Below are positions 24,465 through 33,359 of a stretch of DNA of 49,422 bases, piece after piece. Source of the DNA: a bacterium (GTDB taxonomy: Bacteria > Verrucomicrobiota > Verrucomicrobiia > Limisphaerales > RI-55); assembly GCA_016124235.1 (NCBI GenBank), contig WGOC01000024.1, positions 1-49,422 of the forward strand. The letters are read 5' to 3'. A program made the translations under genes and the position numbers. Numbering within the stretch: position 1 is the stretch's first letter; the number at the start of each line of letters is the position of its first letter. The notes beneath the pieces were generated by a model. That model was not told where the DNA came from, ran no database searches, and saw nothing but the letters and a program-made list of their open reading frames with translations.

Positions 24465-25979
24465 ATGAAAGAGAAAATCGGTAAACAATTGGACCGCCTC
24501 CGCTACGTCCTGCTGGGCGGCGCCCTGATCGCCGCCGTGTCGGTGGCAACCCTGCAACTCCGCGCGGAGAACTCTGGACGGGCTCATGCGGCTGACGTTC
24601 ACGTCAAGGTCGATGATACCCCCATCAAGCGCGAGGGTGGCGCAGTCATCACCAGCTTCGCGCCGGTCGTGAAGGAAGTGGCACCCAGCGTGGTGACCAT
24701 TTCCGTCACCCAGAAAGGGCAGCGCCTGCAAATGCGTGGCAATCCGCTGATGCAAGATCCGTTTCTGGGCCGTCTGTTTGGCGGTGGCAATGATCAAGGC
24801 GAGCTGCGGACGCCCGACCGTCAGGGTCTGGGCTCCGGCGTCATCATCTCGAAAGATGGTTACATCCTGACTAATAATCATGTGGTGCAGGACGCCGACG
24901 AAGTCGAAGTCCGACTTTCCTCCGGCAAGAAGGATTACACGGCCAAGGTCGTGGGTGCGGACCCGAAATCGGATGTCGCCGTTCTAAAAATTGACGCGCA
25001 CGACCTGCCTGCCATTACGTTTGGCGATAGCGACCAAATTGAAGTCGGTGATCTGGTGCTCGCCGTGGGCAACCCATTCGGCATCGGACAAACCGTAACG
25101 ATGGGCATGGTCAGTGCGACTGGCCGCGGCAACATGGGGCTCGATTATGAAGACTTCATCCAGACCGACGCCGCGATCAATCCTGGCAACTCCGGCGGCG
25201 CTTTGGTCGACGCACACGGCCGCTTGATCGGCATCAACACGGCGATCATCAGTCGGAGTGGTGGCAACCAAGGCATTGGCTTTGCCGTGCCGGTCAACCT
25301 CGCCCGCAGCGTGATGGAGAGCCTCGTCGAAAACGGCCGCGTCATTCGTGGCTTCCTTGGGGTAAACATTCAGAACGTGAACCAGGACCTGGCCGACGCG
25401 TTCAAATTGGATAAGGCGCAAGGCGCACTCGTCGCGCAGGTCTCGCCCGACAGCCCGGCCGAAAAAGCCGGCCTCAAGGACGGCGACGTGATCGTCGGCT
25501 TCAACGGCAAAGACATCACCGATAGCCGTCACCTCAAACTGATGGTGGGCGAAACGCTCCCGGGAACCAAGGTGCCAGTCGAGATCGTCCGGGATGGCCA
25601 CAGCAAGACACTGGAAGTCACCTTGAAGGAATTGCCGGGCGACAAGCAACTCGCCAGCAACAACAACATGCAGAACAACGACACCGAGCGACTCGCCGGT
25701 GTGGTGGTCAGCGACATCGATCAGCAAACGCGTCGGCAACTTGAACTGCCGCGCAAGGTCGACGGCGCACTGGTGACCAACGTTGATCCCGAAAGTGCGG
25801 CCTACAAGGCGGGCCTCCGTCAGGGAGACGTCATCATGGAAATCGACCGTGAACAGGTCAACAACGGCGACGACGCCGTCAAGGCGGCCAACGATGCCAA
25901 GGGCGACCAAATTCTGCTTCGCGTCTGGAGTCAGGGTGGCAGCCGCTATTTGGTGGTGAACGAATCGCGTCAAAGCTGA
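24465..25979 (+). CDS. degP: Periplasmic serine protease, DegP/HtrA family, two PDZ domains
   Basis: The 504-aa protein has an N-terminal hydrophobic signal/anchor (about 13-34), then a trypsin-like domain with triad H139 (TNNHV), D170 (KSDVAVL) and S243 (NPGNSGGAL). Two PDZ domains follow (about 310-400 and 415-495: GVNIQNV...; GVVVSDI...). A Gly/Gln-rich LA-loop-like segment lies around 90-120. ATG 24465 is supported by AAGG 7 nt upstream; the frame is open further left, but that would put a polar extension before the signal. Function: degradation and chaperoning of misfolded envelope proteins. The two-component genes downstream suggest envelope-stress control. Confidence 0.93.
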   Translation: MKEKIGKQLDRLRYVLLGGALIAAVSVATLQLRAENSGRAHAADVHVKVDDTPIKREGGAVITSFAPVVKEVAPSVVTISVTQKGQRLQMRGNPLMQDPFLGRLFGGGNDQGELRTPDRQGLGSGVIISKDGYILTNNHVVQDADEVEVRLSSGKKDYTAKVVGADPKSDVAVLKIDAHDLPAITFGDSDQIEVGDLVLAVGNPFGIGQTVTMGMVSATGRGNMGLDYEDFIQTDAAINPGNSGGALVDAHGRLIGINTAIISRSGGNQGIGFAVPVNLARSVMESLVENGRVIRGFLGVNIQNVNQDLADAFKLDKAQGALVAQVSPDSPAEKAGLKDGDVIVGFNGKDITDSRHLKLMVGETLPGTKVPVEIVRDGHSKTLEVTLKELPGDKQLASNNNMQNNDTERLAGVVVSDIDQQTRRQLELPRKVDGALVTNVDPESAAYKAGLRQGDVIMEIDREQVNNGDDAVKAANDAKGDQILLRVWSQGGSRYLVVNESRQS

Positions 25980-25999
25980 TTTGTTCCACCCCCTCCCCG

Positions 26000-26042
26000 G
26001 TCCCGTCCTCCACGCGCTCAAGGAGGGCGGGACTTTTGTTTT
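26000..26042 (+). terminator. Intrinsic terminator after the DegP-type protease
   Basis: A 12-bp stem with one wobble pair (26000-26011 with 26022-26033) and a 10-nt loop is followed at once by a T-rich run (TTTTGTTTT). It lies between the protease stop (25979) and the response regulator start (26074), which makes the regulator pair a separate or read-through transcript. Confidence 0.88.
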
Positions 26043-26073
26043 AACTTTGCCAACCCAACAATCCTGCGAAACG

Positions 26074-26760
26074 ATGTCCGACGAAATGCGCGTTCTCGTG
26101 GTTGAAGATGATGCGAAAATCGCGTCGTTTATTGTGAAAGGCCTCAAGCAAAGTGGCTTCGCGGTGGACCACGCACCCGACGGCGAAGAAGGACTCCACC
26201 TGGCCCGAAGTCAGAATTACGACGTCACCGTGCTCGACATCATGCTGCCCAAGCTGGATGGATTGACCTTGCTGCGACGCATGCGCGAAGCCGGCATCGC
26301 GTCGCCCGTAATTATCTTGAGCGCCATGGCTTCCGTCGACGACCGGATCAAAGGCCTGCAGGCCGGCGGCGACGATTATCTGACCAAGCCGTTCGCGTTT
26401 TCCGAATTGCTGGCCCGCGTGCAAGCGTTGATTCGTCGGGCCACGCAAACGAGTGAGCCAACCAAACTGACGGTCGGCGACCTGTCGTTGGATTTGATCA
26501 CCCGTGAAGTGATCCGCAACGACCGCAAGATCGAACTCCAAGCCAAGGAATTTGCCCTGCTCGAATATCTGATGCGCCACCCCGGCCGGGTCTTGACGAA
26601 GACGCTGATCCTGGAACGCATTTACGACTACAACTTCGATCCCCAAACCAACGTGGTCGACGTGCTCATGCACCGGTTGCGATCCAAAGTGGATAAGGAG
26701 TTTCCGGAAAAGATGATCCACACAATCCGCGGAGTTGGTTATGTCCTTAAACCCGCTTGA
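26074..26760 (+). CDS. Response regulator, OmpR/PhoB family
   Basis: The 228-aa protein has a receiver domain (acidic pocket E11-D13, phospho-acceptor D55 in [11 protein letters not shown]83 in the ILSA switch strand, K105 in LTKPF) and a winged-helix DNA-binding domain. That domain has [32 protein letters not shown] and [10 protein letters not shown]. It should activate or repress promoters when phosphorylated by the adjacent kinase. A start 12 nt later (MRVLVVE) is also possible. Its 3' end overlaps the kinase start by 20 nt. Confidence 0.94.
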   Translation: MSDEMRVLVVEDDAKIASFIVKGLKQSGFAVDHAPDGEEGLHLARSQNYDVTVLDIMLPKLDGLTLLRRMREAGIASPVIILSAMASVDDRIKGLQAGGDDYLTKPFAFSELLARVQALIRRATQTSEPTKLTVGDLSLDLITREVIRNDRKIELQAKEFALLEYLMRHPGRVLTKTLILERIYDYNFDPQTNVVDVLMHRLRSKVDKEFPEKMIHTIRGVGYVLKPA

Positions 26761-28150
26761 GCGATTCACCCGGTCCTTCGGGTTCCGGTTGAACCTGTGG
26801 TACACGGCGTTGTTCACGGCGACGGCGCTCCTGGTATTTGGAGGATTCTACTGGATCACCGACCGGCTGCTGGAAGCAAAGGATCGCGAAGTCATCGCGG
26901 CCCGGTTGAACGAATTTGCCACCTTGTATCAGGCTGGCGGCGCTCCCGCAATTGCCCAGGTCGTTAGCGAACGCGGATCACGGGACGGCCGTTTCTTTGT
27001 GCGCCTTATCGATTCGCAAAACGACACTTTGTTTTTCGACGCACCGAAAGAATGGATCAAGGCCGAGGTGTGGGGCCGCGATTACTTTGGTAATCTGCAC
27101 GGCGTCAAATGGCTGGATATCCCGCCCGATGATGCCCGACGGATTGAGGCGAATCTCAAGGTGGCGTCGGTGATGTTCAGCGACGGAACACTGCTTCAAG
27201 TAGGGGCCAGCTCGCAAAGCGGTGAACTGTTGCGCCGGGCGATGCGGCAATCCTTTGTCGGCATCGTCGTTCCCGTGCTGTTGCTTGGTTTTGGTGTGGG
27301 CGCGTTCCTGTCCCATCGCGCGATGCACCCCGTTCGACAAATGGTCGACACTGTGCAATCCATCATTCGCACGGGCGATCTCGGGGCTCGTGTGCCCGGC
27401 GACCGGTCGGACGACGAATTCGCGGGGCTTGGCCGGCTCTTCAATCACATGCTCGACAAAAACCAATCGTTAATCCGAGGCATGAAGGAATCACTGGACA
27501 ACGTCGCGCACGATTTGCGCACTCCGTTGACGCGGCTGCGTGGAACCGCCGAACTTGCGTTGCAATCCACCACCGAACCCGACTTGAAAACGGAGGCGCT
27601 GGCGGACTGCGTGGAGGAATCGGATCGCGTGTTGTCGATGTTGAAAGCGCTGATGGACGTCGCCGAAGCGGAAGCCGGCGCGATGAAGCTGGATCGCCAA
27701 CCGACCGATCTGTCGCAACTCACTCGGGAAGTCATCGAGCTTTACGAATACGTGGCTGAAGAGCGGCAGGTAAAACTTGAGAGCCACCTCAATGGTCCGT
27801 GCGTGGCGGCCGTCGACGCAACGCGCATGCGGCAAGTGATTGCCAATCTCGTCGACAACGCCATCAAATACACCGATGCCGGTGGGGCCGTTGCTGTCAC
27901 TGTGGAATGCAACGACTCGGCCACCACTCTTCGCGTAAAGGACTCGGGCATGGGGATTCCGCCGGAAGAACAATCCAGAATCTGGGATCGCCTTTACCGC
28001 GGTGACAAAAGCCGGTCACAGAAAGGCCTCGGCCTGGGATTGAGCCTGGTAAAGGCCGTGATCGAAGCGCATGGAGGAACCGTTCGCGTATCGAGCGAAA
28101 CGGGCAAAGGTTCCGAATTTGCCGTCACCTTGCCCGCGAATCCCGGTTGA
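26741..28150 (+). CDS. Membrane sensor histidine kinase
   Basis: The 469-aa kinase has TM1 (about 18-40), a periplasmic sensor of about 130 residues, TM2 (about 171-191), a HAMP domain, and a HisKA domain with the phospho-acceptor H257 in [15 protein letters not shown]. The HATPase has N box [11 protein letters not shown]1 DSGMGIP, F-box-like IWDRLYRGD, and G2 [21 protein letters not shown] 26741 has GGAG 6 nt before it, inside the regulator gene. It should phosphorylate the overlapping OmpR-type regulator. The stimulus is unknown. Confidence 0.93.
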   Translation: MSLNPLERFTRSFGFRLNLWYTALFTATALLVFGGFYWITDRLLEAKDREVIAARLNEFATLYQAGGAPAIAQVVSERGSRDGRFFVRLIDSQNDTLFFDAPKEWIKAEVWGRDYFGNLHGVKWLDIPPDDARRIEANLKVASVMFSDGTLLQVGASSQSGELLRRAMRQSFVGIVVPVLLLGFGVGAFLSHRAMHPVRQMVDTVQSIIRTGDLGARVPGDRSDDEFAGLGRLFNHMLDKNQSLIRGMKESLDNVAHDLRTPLTRLRGTAELALQSTTEPDLKTEALADCVEESDRVLSMLKALMDVAEAEAGAMKLDRQPTDLSQLTREVIELYEYVAEERQVKLESHLNGPCVAAVDATRMRQVIANLVDNAIKYTDAGGAVAVTVECNDSATTLRVKDSGMGIPPEEQSRIWDRLYRGDKSRSQKGLGLGLSLVKAVIEAHGGTVRVSSETGKGSEFAVTLPANPG

Positions 28151-28185
28151 GGTTGAAAGCCGAAGCGAACCTGCCGCCGGCGGAT

Positions 28186-28755
28186 TTAGCGTTGCGCCAT
28201 TTCCCGGCGCGTTACGTAAGCCAGGTGATCCAACTCCGACTTGAGTTTGGATTTTGCGCTTTTTGAAAGATAGTCGATGTACAGAATGCCGTTCAGATGA
28301 TCCGTTTCGTGTTGGACGGCGCGCGCAAGCAGACCGCCACAAGTGAAGGCAATCGTCTCGCCTTTTTCATTCATCGCCTTGACGGACACTCGCGCCGGGC
28401 GAACAACGTCGAAATAGATTTCGGGAAAACTCAGACAACCTTCGGGGCCGGCGACTGGTTCATCGAGCGGCTCCACGACTGGATTGATCAGCACCAGCGG
28501 CATGTGGGTTTCTGGCGTCACCGGTTTTCCGTCCATCTCCATCGTGGAAGGTCGATCTTCAACGCCCGTCACGTCGATCACCGTCAACTGCACCGCCTGC
28601 CCGATCTGCTGGGCGGCCAACCCGATGCCGTGCGCGTCCCGCATCGTTTCCATCATGTCCGCAATCAACTGCGTGATCTCCGGGGTGATGTTCTCCACTT
28701 GGGCACCCTTCTGTCGAAGAGCCGGATGACCGTATTTTACGATGGGCAAAACCAT
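28186..28755 (-). CDS. def: Peptide deformylase
   Basis: The 189-aa enzyme shows all three deformylase motifs: GIGLAAQQ (43-50), EGCLSFP with the metal-ligand C107, and QHETDHLNG with H149, E150 and H153. It removes the N-formyl group from nascent proteins. An insertion around EDRPSTMEMDGKPVTPETHMP, between motifs 1 and 2, is slightly longer than in E. coli. The gene converges on the histidine kinase with a 35-nt gap and has no fmt neighbour in the window. Confidence 0.95.
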   Translation of the reverse strand: MVLPIVKYGHPALRQKGAQVENITPEITQLIADMMETMRDAHGIGLAAQQIGQAVQLTVIDVTGVEDRPSTMEMDGKPVTPETHMPLVLINPVVEPLDEPVAGPEGCLSFPEIYFDVVRPARVSVKAMNEKGETIAFTCGGLLARAVQHETDHLNGILYIDYLSKSAKSKLKSELDHLAYVTRREMAQR

Positions 28756-28798
28756 GTCTGCGCAAGCCTAGGCTGAGGACGAAACGCTGCCGAGAATT

Positions 28799-29929
28799 TT
28801 AAGCCGGCCACTGGTTAAGAAAATCCGCGAGATCAGCCACCGATGGGCTCCTGGCGTTTTTGACGTAAAAGCCGCTCGTGCTCACGCCGGTCAACACGGA
28901 CTCGGTGTTGGTCAGGCCAAGCAGTTTGCCGAGACAGAATCCCGAATTGAAATGATCGCCGGCCCCGGTTGTGATTTTTGGTTTGGGAATGTAGGCCCCC
29001 GCCACGGTCGTGACTTCGTTGCCGCTCGCCGCCAGCGCGTAGGCAACGGGGTGAACCACAATTGTGTCGATCGGGATTCGTTTGTTCAACTCAAGCGCGA
29101 GTTGCGCCAGGTTTTCCGGGGACCGCTCGCGTTGCGGAAAGCCAATGGCCTCGCTCACTTCGTAGGCTTCCTTTTCGTTCAAGCCGAGAATCACGCTGAA
29201 GCGCTCATTGAATTTTGTGATCAATTCGAGCGCCCGTTTGATGTCGTCGTCGGTACGCTTTTGCGGATCGGCCAGGTCGAAGAAAATCGTGCGGCGCGAT
29301 CCGTCCGCCGGCGGCATGAGATCTTTCAGCAGCGTTTCCCAAATCTCGCTCATGTAGGGGACCATCGTCCAATTGACGAAAGCCACCAAGTCGGAGCCCT
29401 GAAATCGACTCGCAAACGCGTCGCGGCCAAATCGCTCCTCGATGTTCTTCCAATTGACGTCGTTCAATTGAACCGTGCTGGAAAGCATCAACTTGCCGTC
29501 GTCAAACTCCAGCGCGTTGGTGTGTCCGGCATCGGCCACGGAATGCACGTCCGCAACCTTCGTGAATTCATCGAACACCTGGCGGATTTTGGGATAACCG
29601 AGCGCGCCGAGGTAGCTCACTTTCAATCCGAAGCTCGCCAATGCGTTGGCCATGATCGGCCCGTTGCCACCCAGCTTGGTCAACTGCGGCACGAGCTCGA
29701 TGTTGGTGCTTTTGCCGGCCGCCGCAGCCAGCCGTTCAGAAAATGCGGTGATCGTCGGCAGCCGCTCCCACTGCTCGGCATCCTGCCGGGTGTTGACCAC
29801 GTGAAAAATCTCGTCGACGAAACCATCGAGCCCGACGAAGGCGCGTAGTTCCGGCACGCCCGCCGCCGCCGCACGCAGCTTTTCCGAAAGGCCCTTACGC
29901 AATTCAACGGAGTTGATCATAGGAATCAA
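28799..29929 (-). CDS. PfkB-family carbohydrate/nucleoside kinase
   Basis: The 376-aa protein has the PfkB/ribokinase fold. The C-terminal ATP-binding and catalytic motif is ITTGAGDHFNSGFCLG, with the general-base Asp in GAGD. The N-terminal substrate region has FVGLDGFVDEI and a KLGGNGPIMANALASFG signature. The phosphate acceptor sugar cannot be told. A second in-frame ATG lies 9 nt downstream (MINSVEL). It follows parB after 27 nt, so it may share that transcript, although the two have no obvious functional link. Confidence 0.85.
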   Translation of the reverse strand: MIPMINSVELRKGLSEKLRAAAAGVPELRAFVGLDGFVDEIFHVVNTRQDAEQWERLPTITAFSERLAAAAGKSTNIELVPQLTKLGGNGPIMANALASFGLKVSYLGALGYPKIRQVFDEFTKVADVHSVADAGHTNALEFDDGKLMLSSTVQLNDVNWKNIEERFGRDAFASRFQGSDLVAFVNWTMVPYMSEIWETLLKDLMPPADGSRRTIFFDLADPQKRTDDDIKRALELITKFNERFSVILGLNEKEAYEVSEAIGFPQRERSPENLAQLALELNKRIPIDTIVVHPVAYALAASGNEVTTVAGAYIPKPKITTGAGDHFNSGFCLGKLLGLTNTESVLTGVSTSGFYVKNARSPSVADLADFLNQWPA

Positions 29930-29956
29930 AAAGCTGCTTGAGCGAGAAGGACGAAG

Positions 29957-30871
29957 TCATTCCGCATCCACACCCAAGATCGCAAGCACGCGCTCAAGTT
30001 CTTCGTCGGAAAAAAAGCGAATGTCCAAACTTCCCTTGCCCTTCCGATAACGCAACGTGACCTTCGTGCCGAGCCGTTCGCGAACGCGCGACTCAAGGCT
30101 TTCCACGTTGGCATCGCGCACCGCGGGACCACTGCTTGCCCGCGGCCCGCCAGAGCGTTTGCTTTCTCCCCCCTGATACCGGGACACGTAGTCTTCGACC
30201 TGCCGGACACTCCAGCCGTCCTTCAGGCAACGCTGGGCAATGTAGTTTTGGTCGTCGGCGTTGGAAACACCAAGAATGACCTTGGCGTGTCCGACGGAAA
30301 GCTGCCCATGTCGCAAGTAGGCCTGCACTTCATCCGACAAACGGAGCAACCGGAGCGCATTGGCGACCAAAGCCCGGCTCTTTCCGACTTTGACAGCCGC
30401 CTGTTCCTGCGTGAGTTGAAATTGCTCGATCAATTGCGAGTAACCCTGTGCCTCTTCCATCGGATTGAGATTCTCCCGCTGAAGATTCTCGACCAGCGCC
30501 AGCTCCAGCACCGTCCGATCGTCGGCTTCGCGAACCACCACCGGCGCCTTCCCGAGTCCGGCCAATTGAGCGGCTCGCCAGCGGCGTTCGCCGGCGATCA
30601 ATTCGTAGCGGTCGCCCGCTTTGCGCACGATCAATGGCTGAACGATTCCCTGCTCCCGAATACTGTCGGCAAGTTCCTGAAGCGATTCCTGGGAAAAGTC
30701 CTTCCGCGGCTGAAATGAACAGGGCTGGATGCGACCAATCTCGATCATCTCGACGGCGTTTCCCAGCGCGGTCGGCGGTGCGCTGACTGCCGCCGGGCTC
30801 GGCGCAACAGCCGGTGCAGCGCCACTGCCAAGCAGCGCGCCCAAGCCGCGTCCAAGTGCGTTTTTTGCCAC
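29957..30871 (-). CDS. parB: Chromosome-partitioning protein ParB
   Basis: The 304-aa protein begins (GTG) MAKNALGRGLGALLGSG, the N-terminal ParA-interacting start of ParB/Spo0J. It has the CTP-binding ParB_N motifs QPRKDFSQE and GERRWRAA, then ENLQREN, and the helix-turn-helix core (LTQEQAAVKVGKSRALVANALRLLRL). The C-terminal dimerisation part (SLDIRFFSDEELERVLAIL) is present. It should load onto parS sites and spread by CTP switching. No parA is adjacent: the neighbouring upstream gene is a divergent DUF309. Confidence 0.94.
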   Translation of the reverse strand: MAKNALGRGLGALLGSGAAPAVAPSPAAVSAPPTALGNAVEMIEIGRIQPCSFQPRKDFSQESLQELADSIREQGIVQPLIVRKAGDRYELIAGERRWRAAQLAGLGKAPVVVREADDRTVLELALVENLQRENLNPMEEAQGYSQLIEQFQLTQEQAAVKVGKSRALVANALRLLRLSDEVQAYLRHGQLSVGHAKVILGVSNADDQNYIAQRCLKDGWSVRQVEDYVSRYQGGESKRSGGPRASSGPAVRDANVESLESRVRERLGTKVTLRYRKGKGSLDIRFFSDEELERVLAILGVDAE

Positions 30872-30971
30872 GGGCGCGGAGTGTTACGAAGGGGGTGTTG
30901 ATTGTCCAGAGCTTATCAGACGTGAAACGCCCTGTGCTCGACACGCTCATTGTCACGCCTAAGCTCGAGGC

Positions 30972-31415
30972 GTGAGCAGCAAAAGTGGCAAGATCGCAGA
31001 ACTCATCAAAGATTGCGGCGATCGAGGCTGGGATCCGCACTACGTGGGCTTCTTCGAGTGTTTCAATCGCGAATTATTCTTCGAAGCGCACGAAGTCCTG
31101 GAAGAACTCTGGCTGGCGAACCGCCAGGGTCCCAACTACTCATTCTACAAAGGGCTGATCCAGCTGGCCGGCGCCTTTGTGCATCTTCAGAAGGACCGCT
31201 TAAAGCCCGCGGTTGCCTTGTTCAATTTGGCAGATCGAAATATCGGCGGGTATGCGGAGAACCACGAAGGTGTGTGTGTACGCGAATTGCTGAACTTGAT
31301 CGCCGATTGGCGCGGACGGATCGTCGATTTCGACTTCAAAATCAATCCTCTTGAAAACGCTCCAGCCCCGAAGTTGGATTTGCCGGGGATGGAATCCACG
31401 AATTCCCGAGCCTAG
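30972..31415 (+). CDS. DUF309-domain protein
   Basis: The 147-aa product contains the DUF309 core, FFECFNRELFFEAHEVLEELWL then FYKGLIQLAGAFVHLQK, with the conserved H, E and W of this small helical family. The function is unknown; the family is widespread and sometimes adjacent to metabolic genes. The GTG start at 30972 is the only early start I could find. Its TAG overlaps the opposing gene's stop in a CCTAGG, so the pair is convergent and tail-to-tail. Confidence 0.82.
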   Translation: MSSKSGKIAELIKDCGDRGWDPHYVGFFECFNRELFFEAHEVLEELWLANRQGPNYSFYKGLIQLAGAFVHLQKDRLKPAVALFNLADRNIGGYAENHEGVCVRELLNLIADWRGRIVDFDFKINPLENAPAPKLDLPGMESTNSRA

Positions 31416-31948
31416 GACGCCGGCCGACCTTCGTTTTCTTCGAGAAGCGCGTCGTCAAATTCCTGCCAGATCGGTTGCAACCGGGGATCTTTCCGCGCGG
31501 TCGCCTTCATGTCCGAACCCTTGACCATCCCGTTCCACCGGCTCAACCACTTGGTCGCTTCGTCGGTCTTCCCCATTTGACAGGCCAGGCACGCGAGAAA
31601 ATAGGGAATCGCCGAAATCTCCGGAAACCGCTTTTCGGCCGTTAATAGGTGTGACCACGCCTCGCCATTCTGCTTCGTATTGTAAAGGCTGTACGCGAGA
31701 CAAATCCACCCGGTCGCCTTATCGGGCGTAATTCGCACCAAGGCGCGGGCGATATCCAAACTACGCACCCAGTCTTTGGCGCGGGCCACGACTTTCCAGC
31801 GAACAATCAATACGTCCGGGTGGTAACGGGTCAGGAAGCTGATCTTTTCCAACTCAGCATAAGCCTCTGTGTGATTACCCAATTCCAGCCACCCGATCGC
31901 CGAGTTAAGATGGTGAATGTCCGGGGCTTCTATACGTCTCGTAGCCAT
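31412..31948 (-). CDS. Tetratricopeptide-repeat protein
   Basis: The 178-aa protein is mainly helical pairs of TPR type: LNSAIGWLELGNHTEAYAELEKI, then VLIVRWKVVARAKDWVRSLDIARALV, TGWICLAYSLYNTKQNGEAWSHL and PYFLACLACQMGKTDEATKWLSRW. No signal peptide is visible, so it is probably cytoplasmic and a protein-interaction scaffold. I chose ATG 31948 (MATRRIEAP); the longer frame to 31990 is possible. Tail-to-tail overlap with the DUF309 gene. It starts in an AT-rich gap shared with bioB. Confidence 0.7.
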   Translation of the reverse strand: MATRRIEAPDIHHLNSAIGWLELGNHTEAYAELEKISFLTRYHPDVLIVRWKVVARAKDWVRSLDIARALVRITPDKATGWICLAYSLYNTKQNGEAWSHLLTAEKRFPEISAIPYFLACLACQMGKTDEATKWLSRWNGMVKGSDMKATARKDPRLQPIWQEFDDALLEENEGRPAS

Positions 31949-31989
31949 TAGAAGACTTCTCTCAACAATTGAAGTGCCAGCCTTAATCA

Positions 31990-32150
31990 ACCAGCATTAC
32001 CATCTGATTTATAATATGTTACAGCTTTTCCACAATAACAACACTCTACACGTCCTGCTTTTGCATTGCACAATTGAAGCAGCAAACTGCATTGCATTGT
32101 GATTTATTGATCACCAGCAATATTTACTAAACCGCTTGCCGCCGCCACCG
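31990..32150. promoter_or_regulatory. AT-rich divergent promoter region of bioB and the TPR gene
   Basis: This 161-nt stretch is much richer in A+T than its surroundings. It contains TATAAT at 32010-32015. On the minus strand TATAAA lies about 16 nt after TTGTGG, a plausible promoter toward the TPR gene. Nearer bioB there are two related copies of TGCATTGCA and an inverted CACAAT...ATTGTG pair that could form an operator. All of this is weak visual evidence. Confidence 0.35.
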
Positions 32151-32171
32151 CCATTGATCACTCTGTCAACC

Positions 32172-33275
32172 ATGTCGAGCGCAACTGTTGACGAGAGTGT
32201 ATCGAGCCGGATCGCCGCCCTGGGCCGGAAAGTCTTAAATGGCGGTCTGATTGGTCGGAACGAGGCATTGTTTTTGTTCGGCATTGAGGCGAACGCCGAC
32301 ATTCAGGACCTGTTGTCCTGGGCCAATCGCATTCGCGAACATTTCAAGGGCAACAAAGTTCACCTTTGCTCGATCGTGAACGCCAAGGCCGGCGGTTGCT
32401 CGGAAAACTGTAGTTTCTGCGCCCAATCGTCGTTTTATCAAACCGGCTCGCCGAAATACGGGTTTGTCGATCCGGAGCCAGTCGATCAGGCCGCCGATGA
32501 AGCAAAACGAAACAGCGTCACGGCGGTCGGCTTGGTGGCAGCGTGGAAAGGCTTGAACGAAGGGCCGATGCTCGACGAAGTGTGCGATCGCATCCGCGAA
32601 ATGAAGACCGGCGGCAAAACGCGACCGGACGCATCGTTGGGGATCATCAAGAATCAACGAGTGGCCGACCGGCTCAAGGAAGCGGGACTCGAATGCTACG
32701 GGCACAACCTCGAAAGCTCGCGCCGCTTTTTCCCCAAGCACTGCACCACGCACACGTTCGAAGATCGCCTGGAAACGATCGGTTACCTCAAAAATGCGGG
32801 CATTAAGATTTGCTCCGGCGGAATCATCGGCATGGGAGAAACCCGGGAAGATCGATGCGATCTGGCGTTTGAGTTGCGTGCGATCGGCGCCAACGTGGTC
32901 CCAATCAACATCTTGAATCCGATTTCCGGAACACCGTTTGAGAAGAATCCCCCGTTGGCACCTTTGGAAATCCTCAAGACGATTGCTTGTTTCCGGTTCA
33001 TTTTGCCGCGGCAGGAAATCATGATCGCCGGCGGGCGCACCGTGAATTTGCGCGACCTGCAAAGCATGGTGTTCACGGCCGGCGCGAGTGCATTGATGGT
33101 CGGGAATTACCTCACCACGCTCAATCAATCGGTCGAGAAAGACCTGCAGATGTTGCGCGATCTCGGTCTCGACCCGCAGTGGGAGGATGAATCCTTCACC
33201 AGCCAGAGCGGCGGCTGCGGGGACGACGGTTGCTCCTGCGAACAGCCCCAACGCGAGCCCGCACTCGTCGAGTAG
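32172..33275 (+). CDS. bioB: Biotin synthase
   Basis: The 367-aa radical-SAM enzyme has the [4Fe-4S] motif GCSENCSFCAQ and the downstream BioB segments YGHNLESS, ICSGGIIGMGE, NILNPISGTP, and the GGR...MVGNYLTT end that binds the second cluster. It inserts sulfur into dethiobiotin. ATG 32172 is chosen over upstream near-start codons. The final ~25 residues add a cysteine-rich tail (SGGCGDDGCSCEQ) not needed by standard BioB. It stands alone; bioA, bioF and bioD are not beside it. Confidence 0.96.
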   Translation: MSSATVDESVSSRIAALGRKVLNGGLIGRNEALFLFGIEANADIQDLLSWANRIREHFKGNKVHLCSIVNAKAGGCSENCSFCAQSSFYQTGSPKYGFVDPEPVDQAADEAKRNSVTAVGLVAAWKGLNEGPMLDEVCDRIREMKTGGKTRPDASLGIIKNQRVADRLKEAGLECYGHNLESSRRFFPKHCTTHTFEDRLETIGYLKNAGIKICSGGIIGMGETREDRCDLAFELRAIGANVVPINILNPISGTPFEKNPPLAPLEILKTIACFRFILPRQEIMIAGGRTVNLRDLQSMVFTAGASALMVGNYLTTLNQSVEKDLQMLRDLGLDPQWEDESFTSQSGGCGDDGCSCEQPQREPALVE

Positions 33276-33359
33276 ATCACCGTCGCCAGACATTTGCCCG
33301 TGCGGGGAATGCGGTTTCCGATGGCCTGACTGCAAAAAATAGCTTCGTATTTTCCCGCG

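Noticed and set aside
24984..26147. 387-codon minus-strand frame opposite the DegP-type protease
   Set aside because: Antisense to a clear protease with catalytic triad and PDZ domains; the frame results from codon bias.
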